A DNA stretch of 64,000 nucleotides from Symbiodinium natans (lineage: Eukaryota > Sar > Dinophyceae > Suessiales > Symbiodiniaceae), in NCBI GenBank assembly GCA_905221605.1, contig CAJNDS010000269.1:360267-424266 (forward strand), given 5' to 3'. This document shows, piece after piece, positions 1 through 20,900 of the stretch. A program made the position numbers and the translations under genes. Position 1 is the stretch's first letter, and each line of letters starts with the position of its first letter. The notes beneath the pieces were generated by a model. It was not told the origin of the DNA, made no database searches, and worked only from the letters and a program-made list of their open reading frames with translations.

Positions 1-45
1 AAACCCTAAACCCTAAGCCCTAAGCCCTAAGCCCAAAACCCTAAG

Positions 46-1722
46 CTGAGGAAGGCCGGACCTTCACAAAGACGAAGAGCAAGGGCCGCCTTTCCATCGT
101 GTCCGAGAGCAGCCGCCGGCCTCACAACTTGCTCTCATCGCGCTTCATTACGGTTCAGGGTTTAGGGTTTAGGGTTTAGGGTTTAGGGTTTAGGGTTTAG
201 GGTTTAGGGTTTAGGGTTTAGGGTTTAGGGTTTAGGGTTTAGGGTTTCGGGTCCAGGGTGTAGGGTCTTATCCTGTAGGGAACCCACCACATTGTTGGTT
301 CTTCTCTCCCGATCTCTTGTCGAGCTAAGGGATGCACCAGTCTGGTGTCGAGCGCTACTGCCTACGCTTCACGGGTGGAGAGCTCAGCAACGCCGACGGC
401 GTGGGCATCGTGTTCTCGTCGCAACTTCCGTGCCCGCAGAACATTCAGACGCTTGGTGCGGCCTAATGGTACATAACAAGCCTCGGTGGTACTCGACCTC
501 CCAAGTCTTATTTAACCTTTAGCCGAAGTAGTTGTTCTCCCCATCTTCTGCCTCTTCTCGGAGCCTGCGCATGCCTGCGCCGAGGAGGATCGTCTCCGTC
601 TTTGCCAACAGGACGGGCCGGATCTGCATGCGCCCCTTGGCCCGCATCAGAGAGCAGCACACGCTGTCTCCATGGAGTCCCCTCGCGTGAGCCAAGTCGA
701 GAAGTCGAGGTGCGGACGCCGATGTGGAGAGGTCCCACGTGAGCATCAAGGCCCTGGAGTTGGGAGACTGGCTGGAGGTGACCTGCGACTTCGACCGTCG
801 CAAGGCAAGCCCGCGTCCAGCAGCAAATCGAGCAGCAAAAAAACCAACGTCGTTGTGGCGGGTTAGGTTAGGGTTTAGGGGTTCAGGTTTTGGGTTGAGG
901 GCTGCTAGCCTTCTAGGCGGTGCATAGGATTTAGGATTTACCCCCCCCCCACCCCCCTCTCCCCCCACCCCCACCCCCAAGCCCCCCCCCACACCCGCAC
1001 CCCCAAGGGCTTTTGGATTAGGGTTCAGGGTTTAGGATGATGTATCCTGCAACACTCCTGCAACGCTCCTGCAATAATGCATGAAAGATATGAAAAAACC
1101 TAAGATCGTTGCCTTTCATAGACGGTGACCTCGCAAACCAAGCATCTCGACAGGTCACGTTCACGGTGTGGCCGACCGACGGTGACGCATCGACCGCCAC
1201 GGTTCCTTGGACGCCCTGGCCCGGAGCACAAGAAACCTTCCCCGATGATCTTTTTCCGAAGCACTTGCTGGGCATGTGATGAGCACGGCATCCCTACTGC
1301 TAACTACGTGGGAACATCCCATCTCTGCTCAGGTGGACTTCTCGGGTGGTGCAGAGAGGCCACTCAGCCTGGTATGGGTGCGTCTAGTGGGCGCGTGTGC
1401 TTGTTCAGGAGTTGTGACAGCTTCTTCCCCTGTCTAACTTCAGTCATTCAGTTGCTTCGCTTCAGTACTGCACTCGCAAGTTTGATCGCTTCCACCTGTG
1501 GACTAGGACAGTCCACAAGTCAGCGGCGAGAAAGCGAGAAAGCGAGCGAGCGAGAGAGAGACAGAGAGACAGAGAGAGAGAGAGAGAGAGACGAAAATGA
1601 AGAAGAAGAGCTCGGAGCTTTCGCGAAGGTTTCGGCGCTTGAGCGCCAAGATCCCTCAGTGTGCGTGCGGGTACCTGGCAGTCGTCATGAAGCACCCGGG
1701 ACTAAGCGTCTCCTTTGATTGA
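46..1722 (+). CDS. 3' part of an unrecognised multi-exon gene, dinoflagellate-type domain
   Basis: Exons read at 46-152, 330-450, 585-about 650, 710-about 798 and 1122-1279, separated by introns that hold TTTAGGG repeats or G/C-rich sequence. The translated pieces include RFTGGELSNADGVGIVFSS, then RIVSVFANRTGRICMR, then ALELGDWLEVTCDFD, then VTFTVWPTDGD. The join 450|585 is in phase with a GC donor. I associate this order (DGVGxVFSS, PCPxNIQ, RIVSxF, LELGDW, FTVWP) with a domain repeated in many dinoflagellate proteins, but I cannot give it a function. The last exon runs into TGA at 1277-1279. Two more candidate exons, 1333-1371 (VDFSGGAERPLSL, GTATGG donor) and 1660-1722 (ends KHPGLSVSFD, stop TGA), may instead form the true C-terminus. 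The 5' end lies outside the window. Confidence 0.55.
153..252 (+). repeat. TTTAGGG telomere-type array in an intron
   Basis: About 13 units of TTTAGGG start directly after the exon end ACG at 150-152. The first intron bases GTTCAGGG are a degenerate unit, so the array edge supplies the GT donor. The array decays into TTTCGGG and TGTAGGG before the next exon. Confidence 0.9.
1530..1592 (+). repeat. GA-rich simple repeat
   Basis: Purine tract of GCGA, GAGA and GACA units. It is open in one frame, which produces a spurious Glu/Arg-rich ORF. Confidence 0.8.
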
Positions 1723-1931
1723 TCTGAGCCTTCTGATTTTGACACGCGCGTGTCTCGATTTCTTTGATGGCCTCGGTCGTCAAGATGTTTTTGTGCCAGA
1801 AGGCCATGGGCGGAGCGGAAGCTGTGAAGCTCGAACAGCGAATTATGCTGCTATATTACTCTATTGCCAGATGGTACTAACTGTAAGTACTTCGGGTTTA
1901 AGTAGTATGAGACAGCAGCTGCAGTGTCTCC

Positions 1932-2066
1932 CCATAAACCCTAAACCCTAAACCCTCAACCCCCAAACCCCCAAAACCCTAAACCCTAAACCCTAAACCC
2001 TAAACCCTAAGCCCTAAGCCCTAAACCCTAAACCTGAACCCTAAGCCCTAAACCCCGAACCCTCTA
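1932..2066 (+). repeat. CCCTAAA telomere-type array
   Basis: Heptamers CCCTAAA mixed with CCCTAAG, CCCTCAA and CCCCAAA. It lies between the last exon of the first gene and the exon at 2120. Confidence 0.9.
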
Positions 2067-2119
2067 CACCCATCTCCAATCTCCAATCGGGCAGAATTCC
2101 GTATCAATGTTGATTTCAG

Positions 2120-2313
2120 GCCCCGCCCGGACCCTGGCGAGGCGACTCGCCTTCGTGGCGGCACTAAGGGGGAGGTACGGATGTTTATAGGGTTTGGGGC
2201 TTAGGGTTTAGGGTTTAGGTTTTAGGGTTTAGGGCAACCCTTACAGCCAGAGCTTCCTTGGGAAGCCTCCTCCTCAGAAGCCTCCGCGAAAGCAGTTGGC
2301 CATTTGTCCTTGA
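2120..2313 (+). CDS. two terminal exons of a small unrecognised gene
   Basis: Exon 2120-2174 follows a TTTCAG acceptor and reads PRPDPGEATRLRGGTKGE up to a GTACGG donor. Exon 2251-2313 follows CCAG, enters in phase 0 and reads SFLGKPPPQKPPRKQLAICP to TGA at 2311-2313. The intron between them holds TTTAGGG units. Upstream exons were not identified, and the pair could also be the tail of the preceding gene. No domain recognised. Confidence 0.4.
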
Positions 2314-3336
2314 GCTGGACGGTCGCAGAGAATGCAAGCCCCGCTCGGCTTTATCTCCACTTGTGAGTTCTCGCACTCCTTTGAGGCCTCTTATAGCGGC
2401 TTACAGTGCCTGCTGACGACGTAATCCTTCGCCAGGATGCAATCGGATCAACGACACAGAAGTCAGGCTTCTCATGTCTGCAGGTGAACTGGTGCGAGTG
2501 CGAGAAGCTACGGTTTTTGTCCTTATAGTCACAAGGCGTACAATTTCGGCACCTAGTGTAGCGTAGCACAGGTTTCCGGACAGCCCTCGTGGGCTCGTAC
2601 CGGGAACGCCCCAAGATATGGCAGGTGCTCAGGCACCGATTTTCAGGCATGCACAGGCTCTCTATGTAGCATGTGTTCGATCTTTGCCTTCTGGTAGCCA
2701 CTGCTGTGCGCCTTTCTCAAAGAAAGGTCGCTGGAGCACTAGGTGTAGGTGACCAATCCGCTTCCAGCGCCACAAGCGACTGGGAGCGCAGAGCATTCTG
2801 CTCTATACCCCTTCAGACGCCAGACATGATGCCAAAAGTTCGCTTTCAAGAGCGCGTCAGTGAGCCCCACGCTTGAGCCACCAACAAAGTCAAAGCTGCA
2901 AAGAAGATCTCCTGAGGAGCCGATGCCTGGGGTGCTGGTTTTTCAGCTACTGGGGGCTGGCCTATGCACCAGGACCCTCACCAGCCGTCTGAACTTACTT
3001 GGGCCTTGAAGAACCTGTGCGTCACGAAGGGTTTTGGGTCCCTGTGCTTGCCCTCAACCCTAAACCGTAAACCGGTACATGTCGAGTCTCGCATCAGATG
3101 GTGCAAAAGCTGTCAATGTAATAGCATGAGGATCTGGGCTGAAACCGAGCATTACATCTCGCAAGCAGAGGACTGACCCTAAACCCTGCAATCATCTATA
3201 CTGGTATAAGAACCTAATAAAGAATATATTTTTTTGCTATTATAATATACTGTAGTATCAACAAATCAGAATTTCATAGCATCATAATGTCCAAGTATCA
3301 AAATATAGAAATATCAAAATATCAAAAGACAAAAAT
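2314..3336. other. no gene seen
   Basis: Mixed-composition sequence with short ORFs on both strands but no exon-like island bounded by plausible splice sites. A few degenerate CCCTAAA units occur near 3058 and 3178. Confidence 0.5.
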
Positions 3337-3339
3337 ACC

Positions 3340-3530
3340 GAAATATCAAAATCATAATATCATAATATCATAATATCATAATATCATAATATCATAATAT
3401 CATAATATCATAATATCATAATATCATAATATCATAATATCAGAATATCAGAATATCAGAATATCATAATATCATAATATCATAATATCATAATATCATA
3501 ATATCATAATATCATAACATCACAATATCA
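3340..3530 (+). repeat. AT-rich 8-bp tandem repeat (ATCATAAT)
   Basis: About 20 copies of an 8-bp unit ATCATAAT, with ATCAGAAT variants near 3440-3465 and degenerate copies on both sides (about 3280-3610). It is an AT island in otherwise GC-rich DNA. Confidence 0.9.
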
Positions 3531-4036
3531 TACTATCTTACTGTCATAATATCACAGTATCAAAATATCAGAATGTCATAATTTCATAATTTCATAGTAT
3601 CATAATATCAAACAATCATACAAGAATTTAAAGAACCCAACCCCAACGCAAGGCCAATGGACCCCCATGATGGGAGTAGAATGTGACGGCAGGAGAAGAG
3701 CTTGCCTATGCCAGTGCGGCATGACGGCACGGGCCTCTAGCACACCTGTAGCAGTGCACATGCAGGCTTCGCTTTGGAATGAAGTCGGCTTAGCAGCAGC
3801 TCTCTGCCAACCCAGACATAGGTTGCCTCGATGTCTCGCAGATCTTTCCCGAGCTGCTCGGCCACCTGACAGCGGATCTGCCGGCATGCTTGTTGGATTC
3901 GTCTCCTTCGCGCGTGTGCCCCGCACCGCACCCTGTGCTGCATGCTGCATCGCAACTTCTGACAGGCAGCACGGCCGGCCTTTACCCAGCTCGGCTTCCA
4001 GGCGGGAAGAACGAGCTGCGGTTAACCCTTGTCGTA

Positions 4037-4270
4037 TTTTTTATTGTAAAAGTATATTACATATGATAATATCAGTAGACTCATATATCAATATATTCAT
4101 ACATTAGTATACTATATTCTTACATTCTTATATAAATATATTCTTATACTATTCTACTGTCATGTTAATATATTATCATATAAATAGAATATTGCATTAT
4201 TGTACTCTTCTACTCTTAGAGAATTATCGTAAAAGGTTTCGATATCAGTATACAAATTTTTTCATACTAT
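4037..4270. other. AT-rich spacer
   Basis: Strongly AT-rich, ATATTC/ATACTA-like sequence immediately upstream of the next gene's first recognised exon. No coding signal seen. Confidence 0.5.
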
Positions 4271-4444
4271 ATGTCCTCGCTACCAATGACCTGCGATCTC
4301 TCATAGTCTCACACATGCCTACACCGTTTGGGGGGTCTACCCCCACAGATGTATTCATTCCATGTAGCATCACGGTTTGCAGGATAGCCAAAAGGGGCTC
4401 ATCACTTAGATTCAGTCATATTCGTTTTCTGGGAGCATGCACAG

Positions 4445-7400
4445 GACATCCGACTACGCCACGCCTTCCGCACCAAGAACTTTGTGGGTCGCGAGGAGGC
4501 CAATGACGGGAGAGAATCCTGACGACTATGGAAACCCACTACAGCATATTGCGGCCGCTGTGATGCCACGGCACAAGTGGGATCCACATGTCGAGATATG
4601 CCCAAAATGTAACGTGCCTGACTTTGTTCTTGGCCAGGTGTTTGCGCGGCACGTGGACAAGTACGCCGTCACGCTCAACGTGTTGTGCTCGGAAAGGTTA
4701 GCGTTTGTCCGTGTCCGAGAGGGCTGAGCTGTATCTGTCACCGGCCAGTGAAACCCTAGACCCCCTCACTCTGCCCCCGCGCCAATCTCCCCTGAAACCC
4801 TAATTCCAATCGCCGTAACCTTAAACCCCCTATGCTCCCACTCTCATCTCTCCTGAAGCCCGCAACCCTGATCGCCGTAACCCTAAACCCTAAACCTCAA
4901 ACCCTCACCCCTGTCTCGAATCTCCCCTGAAATCCGAAACCTCTAGCACCCTACACCCTACACCCTACACCCTACACCCTACACCCTACACCCTAAACCC
5001 TAAACCCTAAACCCTAAACCCTAAACCCTAAACCCTAAACCCTAAACCCTAAACCCTGAACCCTGAACCCTGAACCTTGAACCTTGAAACCCTAAACCCT
5101 AACCCCTAAACCCTAAACCCTAAACCTTAAAACCCTAAACCCTAAACCCTAACCCCCAGGTGTGCTTGCGGCGGACAGCCGGCTTGCAGGGATCCAGGCC
5201 ATGCCATGCTGCTTTTTCGGTTTCAGCCTTCCACAACCTCACTCTTTTGGTGGGTTTAGGGTTTAGGGTTTAGGGTTTAGGGTTTAGGGTTTAGGGTTTA
5301 GGGTTTAGGGTGCCAATATAGGCAGTTTACTAAAGGAAGTCGATTCTGGAAGGGGCGGAGCATCACTTGGCTCTTGATGGCCTTTGCCGGCGCAGGGTCT
5401 TCTTCTTCGGCTCGCAAGATGCGACGGAACCGGCCTACTGCCATGAGCACCAGGCCACCTTCGGGTTTAGGGTTTAGGGTTTAGGGTTTAGGGTTATACC
5501 CGAGTCATCCCTTTATCGTTCGGACAGCGTGGCACCGACTGCCATCGGCCTGCCATCGGCCTGCCATCGGCCTGCCATCGGCCTGCCATCGGCCTGCCAT
5601 CGGCCTGCCATCGGCCCTCCCCGTGGCCGCCGCGCGCGCAACCATGCTGCTGCATTGGCTGTTGAGGGGCTGCTTTTTTGTGCTGTGGGATTGCTCTTTC
5701 TTGGGCTAGGTTCAGAAGATGATCCGCGAGACAAGTTGTCGAAGCGTGTTTGGGGTGAGGGAAGGAACGCGATCGGGGCGATGCAGCGTGGGCTATTCCA
5801 ATACCGACATGGTCGGACCCCCCTTCAGTTTTTTTGCGCTTGGTTTCGGGGGGGTCCTCTTCCATTTTGCACACAGGGGGCGGAATGCCAGTCATGCTCG
5901 GCCACCATGACTCAAACTTGGAGCGGTCTCCCTTTGGGAGGTTGGGAAGGTAGTGGGGTGCTGTCGCATATGGTGCGAGGTACGGGGAGGGGGCGTTTTG
6001 TTGGGGTTTGGGTCCGAGACCCTTCTCGTGCCCCACTCCGTTCTTTTCTTTCGCTTTTTTGGGGGCCACGTGCCAACCCCGGGAACGCCGCTTTCCCGAT
6101 ACGGAGGGCTCTTTATCTTGTAACGCCTGGAGCGCCCAACACGGAGTTTGGGCAAGTTGGTTGGATTGGTGTAGCGACTACATCCAGGGCAAGCTTCTTC
6201 TTCTTCTTCTCCTCCTTCTTCTTCTTCTTCTTCTTCTAGTTCCAGCATACGCTACCAGTACGCAACATATCACCATTCTCCCTCTTTCCCAGGAATTGTG
6301 CAGTTGTGCTGGAGCGTGGCATCATAAGCCCTTGCAGGTGGGATTGGCTGTCATCCACTCGTCCAAGGTACCTGATGCTCTGAATTTCCTGTCAGCGCTC
6401 GCTGCGGGGGTATGTATGCTGTTGTAGCTGATGTGGCGCATGTGGAGCGCCATGTGGCCAGAACATGCCAACAGCTTGCAGCCGTACTAGGTGCCGCACG
6501 GACCATCCCTAATTGCACTCAATTGCACGGGATTCCTTGCTTCAGCTGCTTCAGCGTATTGCTCGCGGCCAGGAGTGGCATCAAACTGAGAAGCTGTTCA
6601 TGGGTGAGCGGGGCTCTTTGATCATGTGGTACGAGATGGGTTAGAACTGTCAGCAGCAAGTCCCGGGTGCTGCCGTGTTAGCCACAGCGAAACCCAGTGC
6701 CCGAATTGCACCTTGGTGGCTGCGGCAAGATTCCGCACAGCTGCCGCGTCTGGCCATTCTGGCGTATCCTGCTGTACAGCACATTCCGCGCTCGGATCCC
6801 AGCAGCAAAGGAGGGCGGTGCCGAATCCCTAAACCCGAAACCCTGAGCCCAAAACCCGAAACCCTAAACCCCAGAAGTATCCTTCAACGAACTCCTTACC
6901 TTGCGCAGGCCTCCCTCGTCCGGTCCGCAGGCGAAGTCTGCGAAGGGCGAGGTGGGGAGTGACATTTTAGGTTGAGGGGTGGGTCCCTCTTAATTCTTCA
7001 CTGAGCCACGATGAGCACACCAATGAAGGTGGGTTCCACTTTGCTGAGTACGGGTCCTTTTTTTTGGGAGCTGGTACCTGTCATGTCATAGCGCAGGCTG
7101 TTTGCTTTAGGGCAACCCCTCCCCCCCAAAAAAATTGAAGGGACGCACCATGTCCTAGAACACCCATGTCACGCGGCCAGGACTTAGGCGTTCGCGACAA
7201 GCTGGGCCAAGACGCTTCTGCCTACGTCCCTGTCTCAGTCTGAGTCTTGCATTTTTTATTTTGATTATTCTTATTCTTCTTCTTATTATTCTTGTTCTTA
7301 TTATTAATGCCATTCTTCTTCTTATGATTATGATGATGATGATGATTAGTATTAGGGATGAGACACTGAAAACACTGATAAGCCATACTGCAGACCGCCC

Positions 7401-8222
7401 CCAAAACGTTCGGCTTGAGTTTGTGTAGGATACGGGGAATCTACATTCCAGGCCGCTCTAAAAACCTAAACCCTAAACCCTAAACACTAATCCCTAAACC
7501 CTAGACCTTGAAGTTCTTTTGGACACCTGTAAGGCCAAAGCATGGGCATTTGTAGTTCTTGGCCCTGAGCCCTAAACCCGGCACCCTAAACCTCAAACCC
7601 TGCACATGAAGGGTTTTTGGGTTCTGGGGTTTAGGGTTGAGGGTAAAAACACCCTAAACCCCTGAACTGCATGAAAGGCTGCTGGTGATGAGCACTTGGT
7701 GCTTCCTCCGAATGCGCTTCAGGTGGGGACCTCTTGGTTCGCATGAGGTTATAGGGATTGAGGGGTTTAGGGTTTAGGGGTTTAGGGGTTTAGGGGTTTA
7801 GGGGTTTAGGGTTTAGGGGTTTAGGGTTTAGGGTTTAGGGGTTTAGGGGTTTCGGGTAACAGGGGTTGAGGGTTCAGGATCCCAAAAAGCGCCCAAGCTA
7901 CGCTAGTCCTTCTTCTACCAAAGCCTCCAAGAAGGGTACAGCCCTGGCTTCGCCCTAAACCCTAAACCCTAAACCCTAAACCCTAAACCCTAAACCCTAA
8001 ACCCTAAACCCTAAACCCTAAACCCTAAACCCTAAACCCTAAACCCTAAACCCTAAACCCTAAACCTAAACCCTAAACCCTAAACCCTAAACCCTAAACC
8101 CTCAACCCCAGGTCATTCTTGCAGGTCAAGCAGCCGAAGCCCGGGATTTGAAGCCCTGCGAAGATGCCTGCCACCCCAAGCCCAAGCATGTAGAGCTGGT
8201 ACGCAGCTCAGGAGAAGAGTAG
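4445..8222 (+). CDS. unrecognised gene, seven in-phase exons with stop
   Basis: Exons 4445-4504 (GA donor), 4638-4696, 5396-5464, 6293-6367, 6909-6951, 7890-7935 and 8125-8222. All splice phases agree across the last six exons (2,2,2,0,1), which is strong support. Pieces include RLRHAFRTKNFVGREEAN, VFARHVDKYAVTLNVLCSER, VFFFGSQDATEPAYCHEHQ, NCAVVLERGIISPCRW, and a Lys/Ser/Pro-rich tail ending VELVRSSGEE with TAG at 8220-8222. The Cys/His spacing around the third and fourth exons could suit metal binding, but I recognise no family. Every intron carries CCCTAAA or TTTAGGG sequence. The donor after 5464 (GTTTAGGG) is a telomere unit. The 5' end is not identified. Confidence 0.6.
4942..5158 (+). 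repeat. telomere-type array with variant blocks
   Basis: A CCCTACA sub-block (about 4945-4990) passes into pure CCCTAAA and then CCCTGAA units, inside the intron 4697-5395. Confidence 0.9.
5534..5616 (+). repeat. 11-bp tandem repeat (CATCGGCCTGC)
   Basis: About seven copies of an 11-bp unit. Because 11 is not a multiple of 3, both strands stay open and give spurious repeat proteins. It lies in the intron 5465-6292. Confidence 0.9.
7741..7860 (+). repeat. TTTAGGGG/TTTAGGG array
   Basis: Octamer TTTAGGGG units mixed with heptamers, in the intron 6952-7889. Confidence 0.85.
7950..8106 (+). repeat. CCCTAAA array in an intron
   Basis: About 22 near-perfect units inside the intron 7936-8124, filling nearly all of it. 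This is opposite in orientation to the previous intron's TTTAGGG block. Confidence 0.95.
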
Positions 8223-9101
8223 GTAGGCTTTCTCCTTTTCGGGGTATAAGAATCTCTACATTTTAGTTTTTTTCAAACATACTTCATACTGGACAACCAA
8301 CCAAGACAGGGATTTCGAGACCCTGCACCACGGACAGGCCTGCCGGCTATGAGCACGGCGTGGGCCAAGTGCCCCACCCAGTCCACCGCACGTGGTGGTT
8401 TTGTGGTTGGTGGCGGTTGTAGCTGTGGTTGTGGTCGTGTTGCTGACTCCTACAGGTTTCCATGCTTGCGCGGCATCAGCATGCTTCAGCGTGACTGCGT
8501 GTGGCGTTTGCTGAGGTCGGAGATGACCTGACGATCCAGCAGATCCGACTGCTTTTGCGTTGTTCTCCGCCCGCACGGCAGGGCTGTTGTTTCACTCGAT
8601 ACCAGGTTAGTGGGCTGAAATCTGCCAGAATGTGCATTGGCTTCAATCAGGAAAGCGGTAAATAGCAGACAGTCGGAAGTGTTTGCCTCGTGCCGTGCCC
8701 TCACTAAGGACCTCCCTAAACTTTAAACCCTAAGTCGTTAAAAACCCTAAGCCCTGAACCCTAAGCCCTGAACCTTAAACCCTAACAAATGAGACCAACA
8801 ACAGAACCACCTGTAAACGAGCCTCCGTCCCCCGAAGGCTTGTCCTCAAGGAGTTCATGGGTATCTCTTAAGTAGGGTTAGAGGTTGGGGAGTACCAGCT
8901 GTACTTGGCTATAACCCTTTTTTAGGGTTTTTCTCCCCATTGAGAATGGGTAGAAGAAGCCTAAACCCTGAACCCTGAACCCTGAACCCTGAACCCTGAA
9001 CCCTAAACCCTAAACCCTAAACCCTAAACCCTAAACCCTAAGCCTAAACGAGGGGGGATAACTGCGATGCCGACTCTGTGAGCATTCGTGCCGCCCCGCA
9101 G
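8223..9101. other. intergenic/5' region of the kinase gene
   Basis: No convincing exon. It holds a degenerate family A element edge (AGTTCATGGGTATC near 8850), CCCTGAA/CCCTAAA units (8962-9045), and a short ORF beginning MLQRDCVWRLLR near 8483 that could be a first exon but has no support. Confidence 0.4.
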
Positions 9102-17763
<8,662 letters not shown>

Positions 17764-17864
17764 GCAAAGTTCGCTCTGAGGAAGAAGGGAAGCTCATCTT
17801 CCGTTGCCTTTGGTTGCAGCAAAGTCCCCCTGAGCTGAGGCAGCCCCTGCCCGTTGTTTAAAAA

Positions 17865-17930
17865 TGTTTAAAAAGGGTTTAGGGTTTAGGGGTTTAGGGT
17901 TTAGGGTTTAGGGTTTAGGGTGCTAGCTGA
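17865..17930 (+). repeat. TTTAGGG array
   Basis: Short block just downstream of the PP2C stop and before the exon candidate at 17954. Confidence 0.85.
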
Positions 17931-17953
17931 ACAGTAGGTGGCCGGAGCCCCAG

Positions 17954-20900
17954 CGCTGAAGGCCAAGAGACCACGCAAGCACCCCAAAGGCATGTGGAGC
18001 TCAGTCTGCAGCGGCATAATAACCCAACATATTCTGGTGATAAGGAGAACTACGGTGGGAACCCTAAATCCACAGAAAACCAGAAGCTCGAAAACCCTGA
18101 AACCCTGAAGCCCCTAACGCCCTAAGGCCCAGACAAAACCTCAAGCAGTTGCCACAAACCCTAAACCCTAAACCCTAAACCCGAAACCCGAAACCCTAAA
18201 GCCTAAACCCCAAACCCTAAAACCTGAGCCCTAAACCCTAAATCCTAAACCCTAACCCTGAACCCTAAACCCTAAACCCTGAACACTTCTTGTTTTGCTC
18301 TGGGAGCCTCGAGCCGAGGGCCTCCGCCTTCTGGGCGGAGGATGATGGCCACCGGCGGCCCAGGCGCCATGCACTCGTTTAGGGTTTAGGGTTTAGGGTT
18401 TGGGGTTTAGGGTTTAGGGTTGAGGGTTTAGGGTTGAGGGTTCAGGGTTCAGGGGTGCTAAGAAGTGGCATTATAAGTGCCCGAAAGAACGGTATGGCCA
18501 AGTATGTCTATCCTTGCCCTGCTTGTAGCCCTGCCTAGAAGTACCCTTGAACCAAGTAGGGACTGGGGCCCGCGCTGAGGGTTTAGGGTTAGGGCTTAAG
18601 GTTTGAGGCTTCGGGGCCTATACCAAGCCTCACACCTTAAGCGATCCTGAAGCTTCTCACAAGGTTTAGGGTTTAGGGTTTAGGGTTTAGGGTTTAGGGT
18701 TAGGGTTTAGGGTTTAGGGTTTAGGGTTTAGGGTTTAGGGTTTAGGGTTTAGGGTTTAGGGTTTAGGGTTCAGGTTTGGGGCTTAGGCCTCAACCCCCTC
18801 ATTCCCCTCTTCTGCAGGCTACCCGCCCTATCGTCCGCCCTATGGCCATCAGGGCCCGGTACCTGGTAAGATGTGGGAGGTTTAGGGTTTAGGGCTTGTC
18901 GATTTAACATGCGTAGTGTATGGAAAGAGAGACGGACGTCCGAAACCTTCAGCGCAAAAGAGTTCCGTCATGTACATGGAGCTCTACTTTCTCCCACCCC
19001 AGGATGCCACCCAAAGCATCTGTAGGACGCTTAAGTTCTTAAGCGTCGCTAATATTGATAATAGTGTCTGGTAAAGAGATTACAGAAAATGTGAGAAACA
19101 AAAGACCATGCACTTACACAGTAAATGGCTGTAATTATGTTCCATAATTACCATTTACTTCTAGGTAAGACTAGAAAGTCGGCTTGCTAAGGCCTTAGGG
19201 GGGCTTACCCCCTCCTGTGGGGTACTCCACACAGAAAAACGCCTTGTTTTGGAGTAATTTTTGGCTCCAAGCACGATTTAGAAAGGCCAGACAAAGAAAA
19301 ACGCACTTAAAGAGACCACACACAAAGAAACGCACTGTTTTGGAGTAATTTTTGGCCCCAAGCACGATTTAGCAAGGCCAGACAATGAAAAACGTGCTGT
19401 TCCCGAGTAATTTTTGGCTCCAGGCATTTGGCTGGCCACGAGCACTCGAGGGTCCATTTTTTGATCCGGGTTTGACTGGGGCTTAGGGTGGCTTCAGAGA
19501 AGCCATTTAGCAAGGCCAGACAAGGAAAAACGCGCTGTTCCCGAGTAATTTTTGGCTCCAGGCATTTGGCTGGCCACGAGCACTCGAGGGTCCATTTTTT
19601 GATCCGGGTTTGACTGGGCTTCATTTTTGGCTTCAACCACGATTTAGCAAGGCCAGACAAAGAAAAACGCGCTGTTCCCGAGTAATTTTTGGCTCCAAGG
19701 CCTTTGGCTGGCCACGAGCACTCGAGGGTCCATTTTTTGATCCGGGTTTGACTGGGGCTTAGGGTGGCTTACCCTCTCCTGGGCTACCCCCACAAGAAGG
19801 CCAGAATTTTAGAAAATGAGGGGGTAATTTCCGCTATATAAAATCTATTTAAAATTAATTGGGAATCGAGCCATTTTTCCCGAATCCTGGGGTACCCCTC
19901 ACGGAGCCTCCCTGGGACCTTCAAAAAAGCTTTCAGCCTCCTTCAGACCTTCGAAAGAGCTTCAGAGAGGCCACGCAAAGAGAAACGCACTGTTTTGGAG
20001 TAATTTTTGGCTTCCACCACGATTTAGCGAGGCCAGACAAAGAAAAACGCGCTGTTCCCGAGTAATTTTTGGCTCCAAGGCCTTTGGCTGGCCACGAGCA
20101 CTCGAGGGTCTATTTTCTGATCCGGGTTTGACAAGGCAGAGGGGAGCTCACCTTCTCCTGGGCTACTGACAAGAAGGCCAGAATTTTAGAAAATCAGGGG
20201 GTAATTTCCGCTATTTAAAATCTATTTAAAATTAACTAGGAATCGAGCCATTTTTCCCGAATCCTGGGGTACCCCTCACGGAGCCTCCTTGGGATCTCGA
20301 AAAAGCTTTCAGCCTCCTTCAGACCTTCGAAAGAGCTTTTCAGACCTTCGAAAAAGCTTCAGACAAGCCACACAAAGAGAAACGCACTGTTTTGGAGTAA
20401 TTTTTGGCTTCCACCACGGTTTAGCAAGGCCAGACAAAGAAAAACGCGCTGTTCCCGAGTAATTTTTGGCTCCAAGGCCTTTGGCTGGCCACGAGCACTC
20501 GAGGGTCCATTTTCTGATCCGGGTTTGATGTCAGGGTTTTAGGGCGTTAAATAACTCTTGTATTAGTACTGACAGTACTGTCTATAGAAATATTAACGAA
20601 TATTTGTATACAGACATGCACTTACCTGTAAATGGCTGTAATTATATTCTATAATTACCATTTACCTCTAGGTAAGACTAGAAGGTCATTTGTTTACATT
20701 CCCGTCAAGGTGTGTTACGCTCCTGTACGTGAGAAGGCTTTAGCTGAGCACTCAGGCTTAAGCTTAAGAGTTAGGGTTTAGGGTTTAGGGTTTAGGGTTT
20801 AGGGTTTAGGGTTTAGGGTTTAGGGTTTAGGGTTTAGGGTTTAGGGTTTAGGGTTTAGGGTGTGTCACACGCTCCGCGCACACCACCACGCAAGGCGTGT

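Noticed and set aside
1-45. CCCTAAA units at the very start of the window suggesting a chromosome end
   Set aside because: The run is short and degenerate, an exon-like island follows at once, and the same repeats occur throughout; nothing marks a terminus.
3737-3955. Minus-strand ORF with QACRQIRCQVAEQLGKDLRD
   Set aside because: The piece looks protein-like, but it is on the opposite strand to every supported gene and lacks partner exons; the plus frame is open too.
5494-6248. ORFs of 118-236 residues on both strands around the 11-bp repeat
   Set aside because: The repeat keeps several frames open, and they overlap the intron between two phase-matched exons (5464 and 6293).
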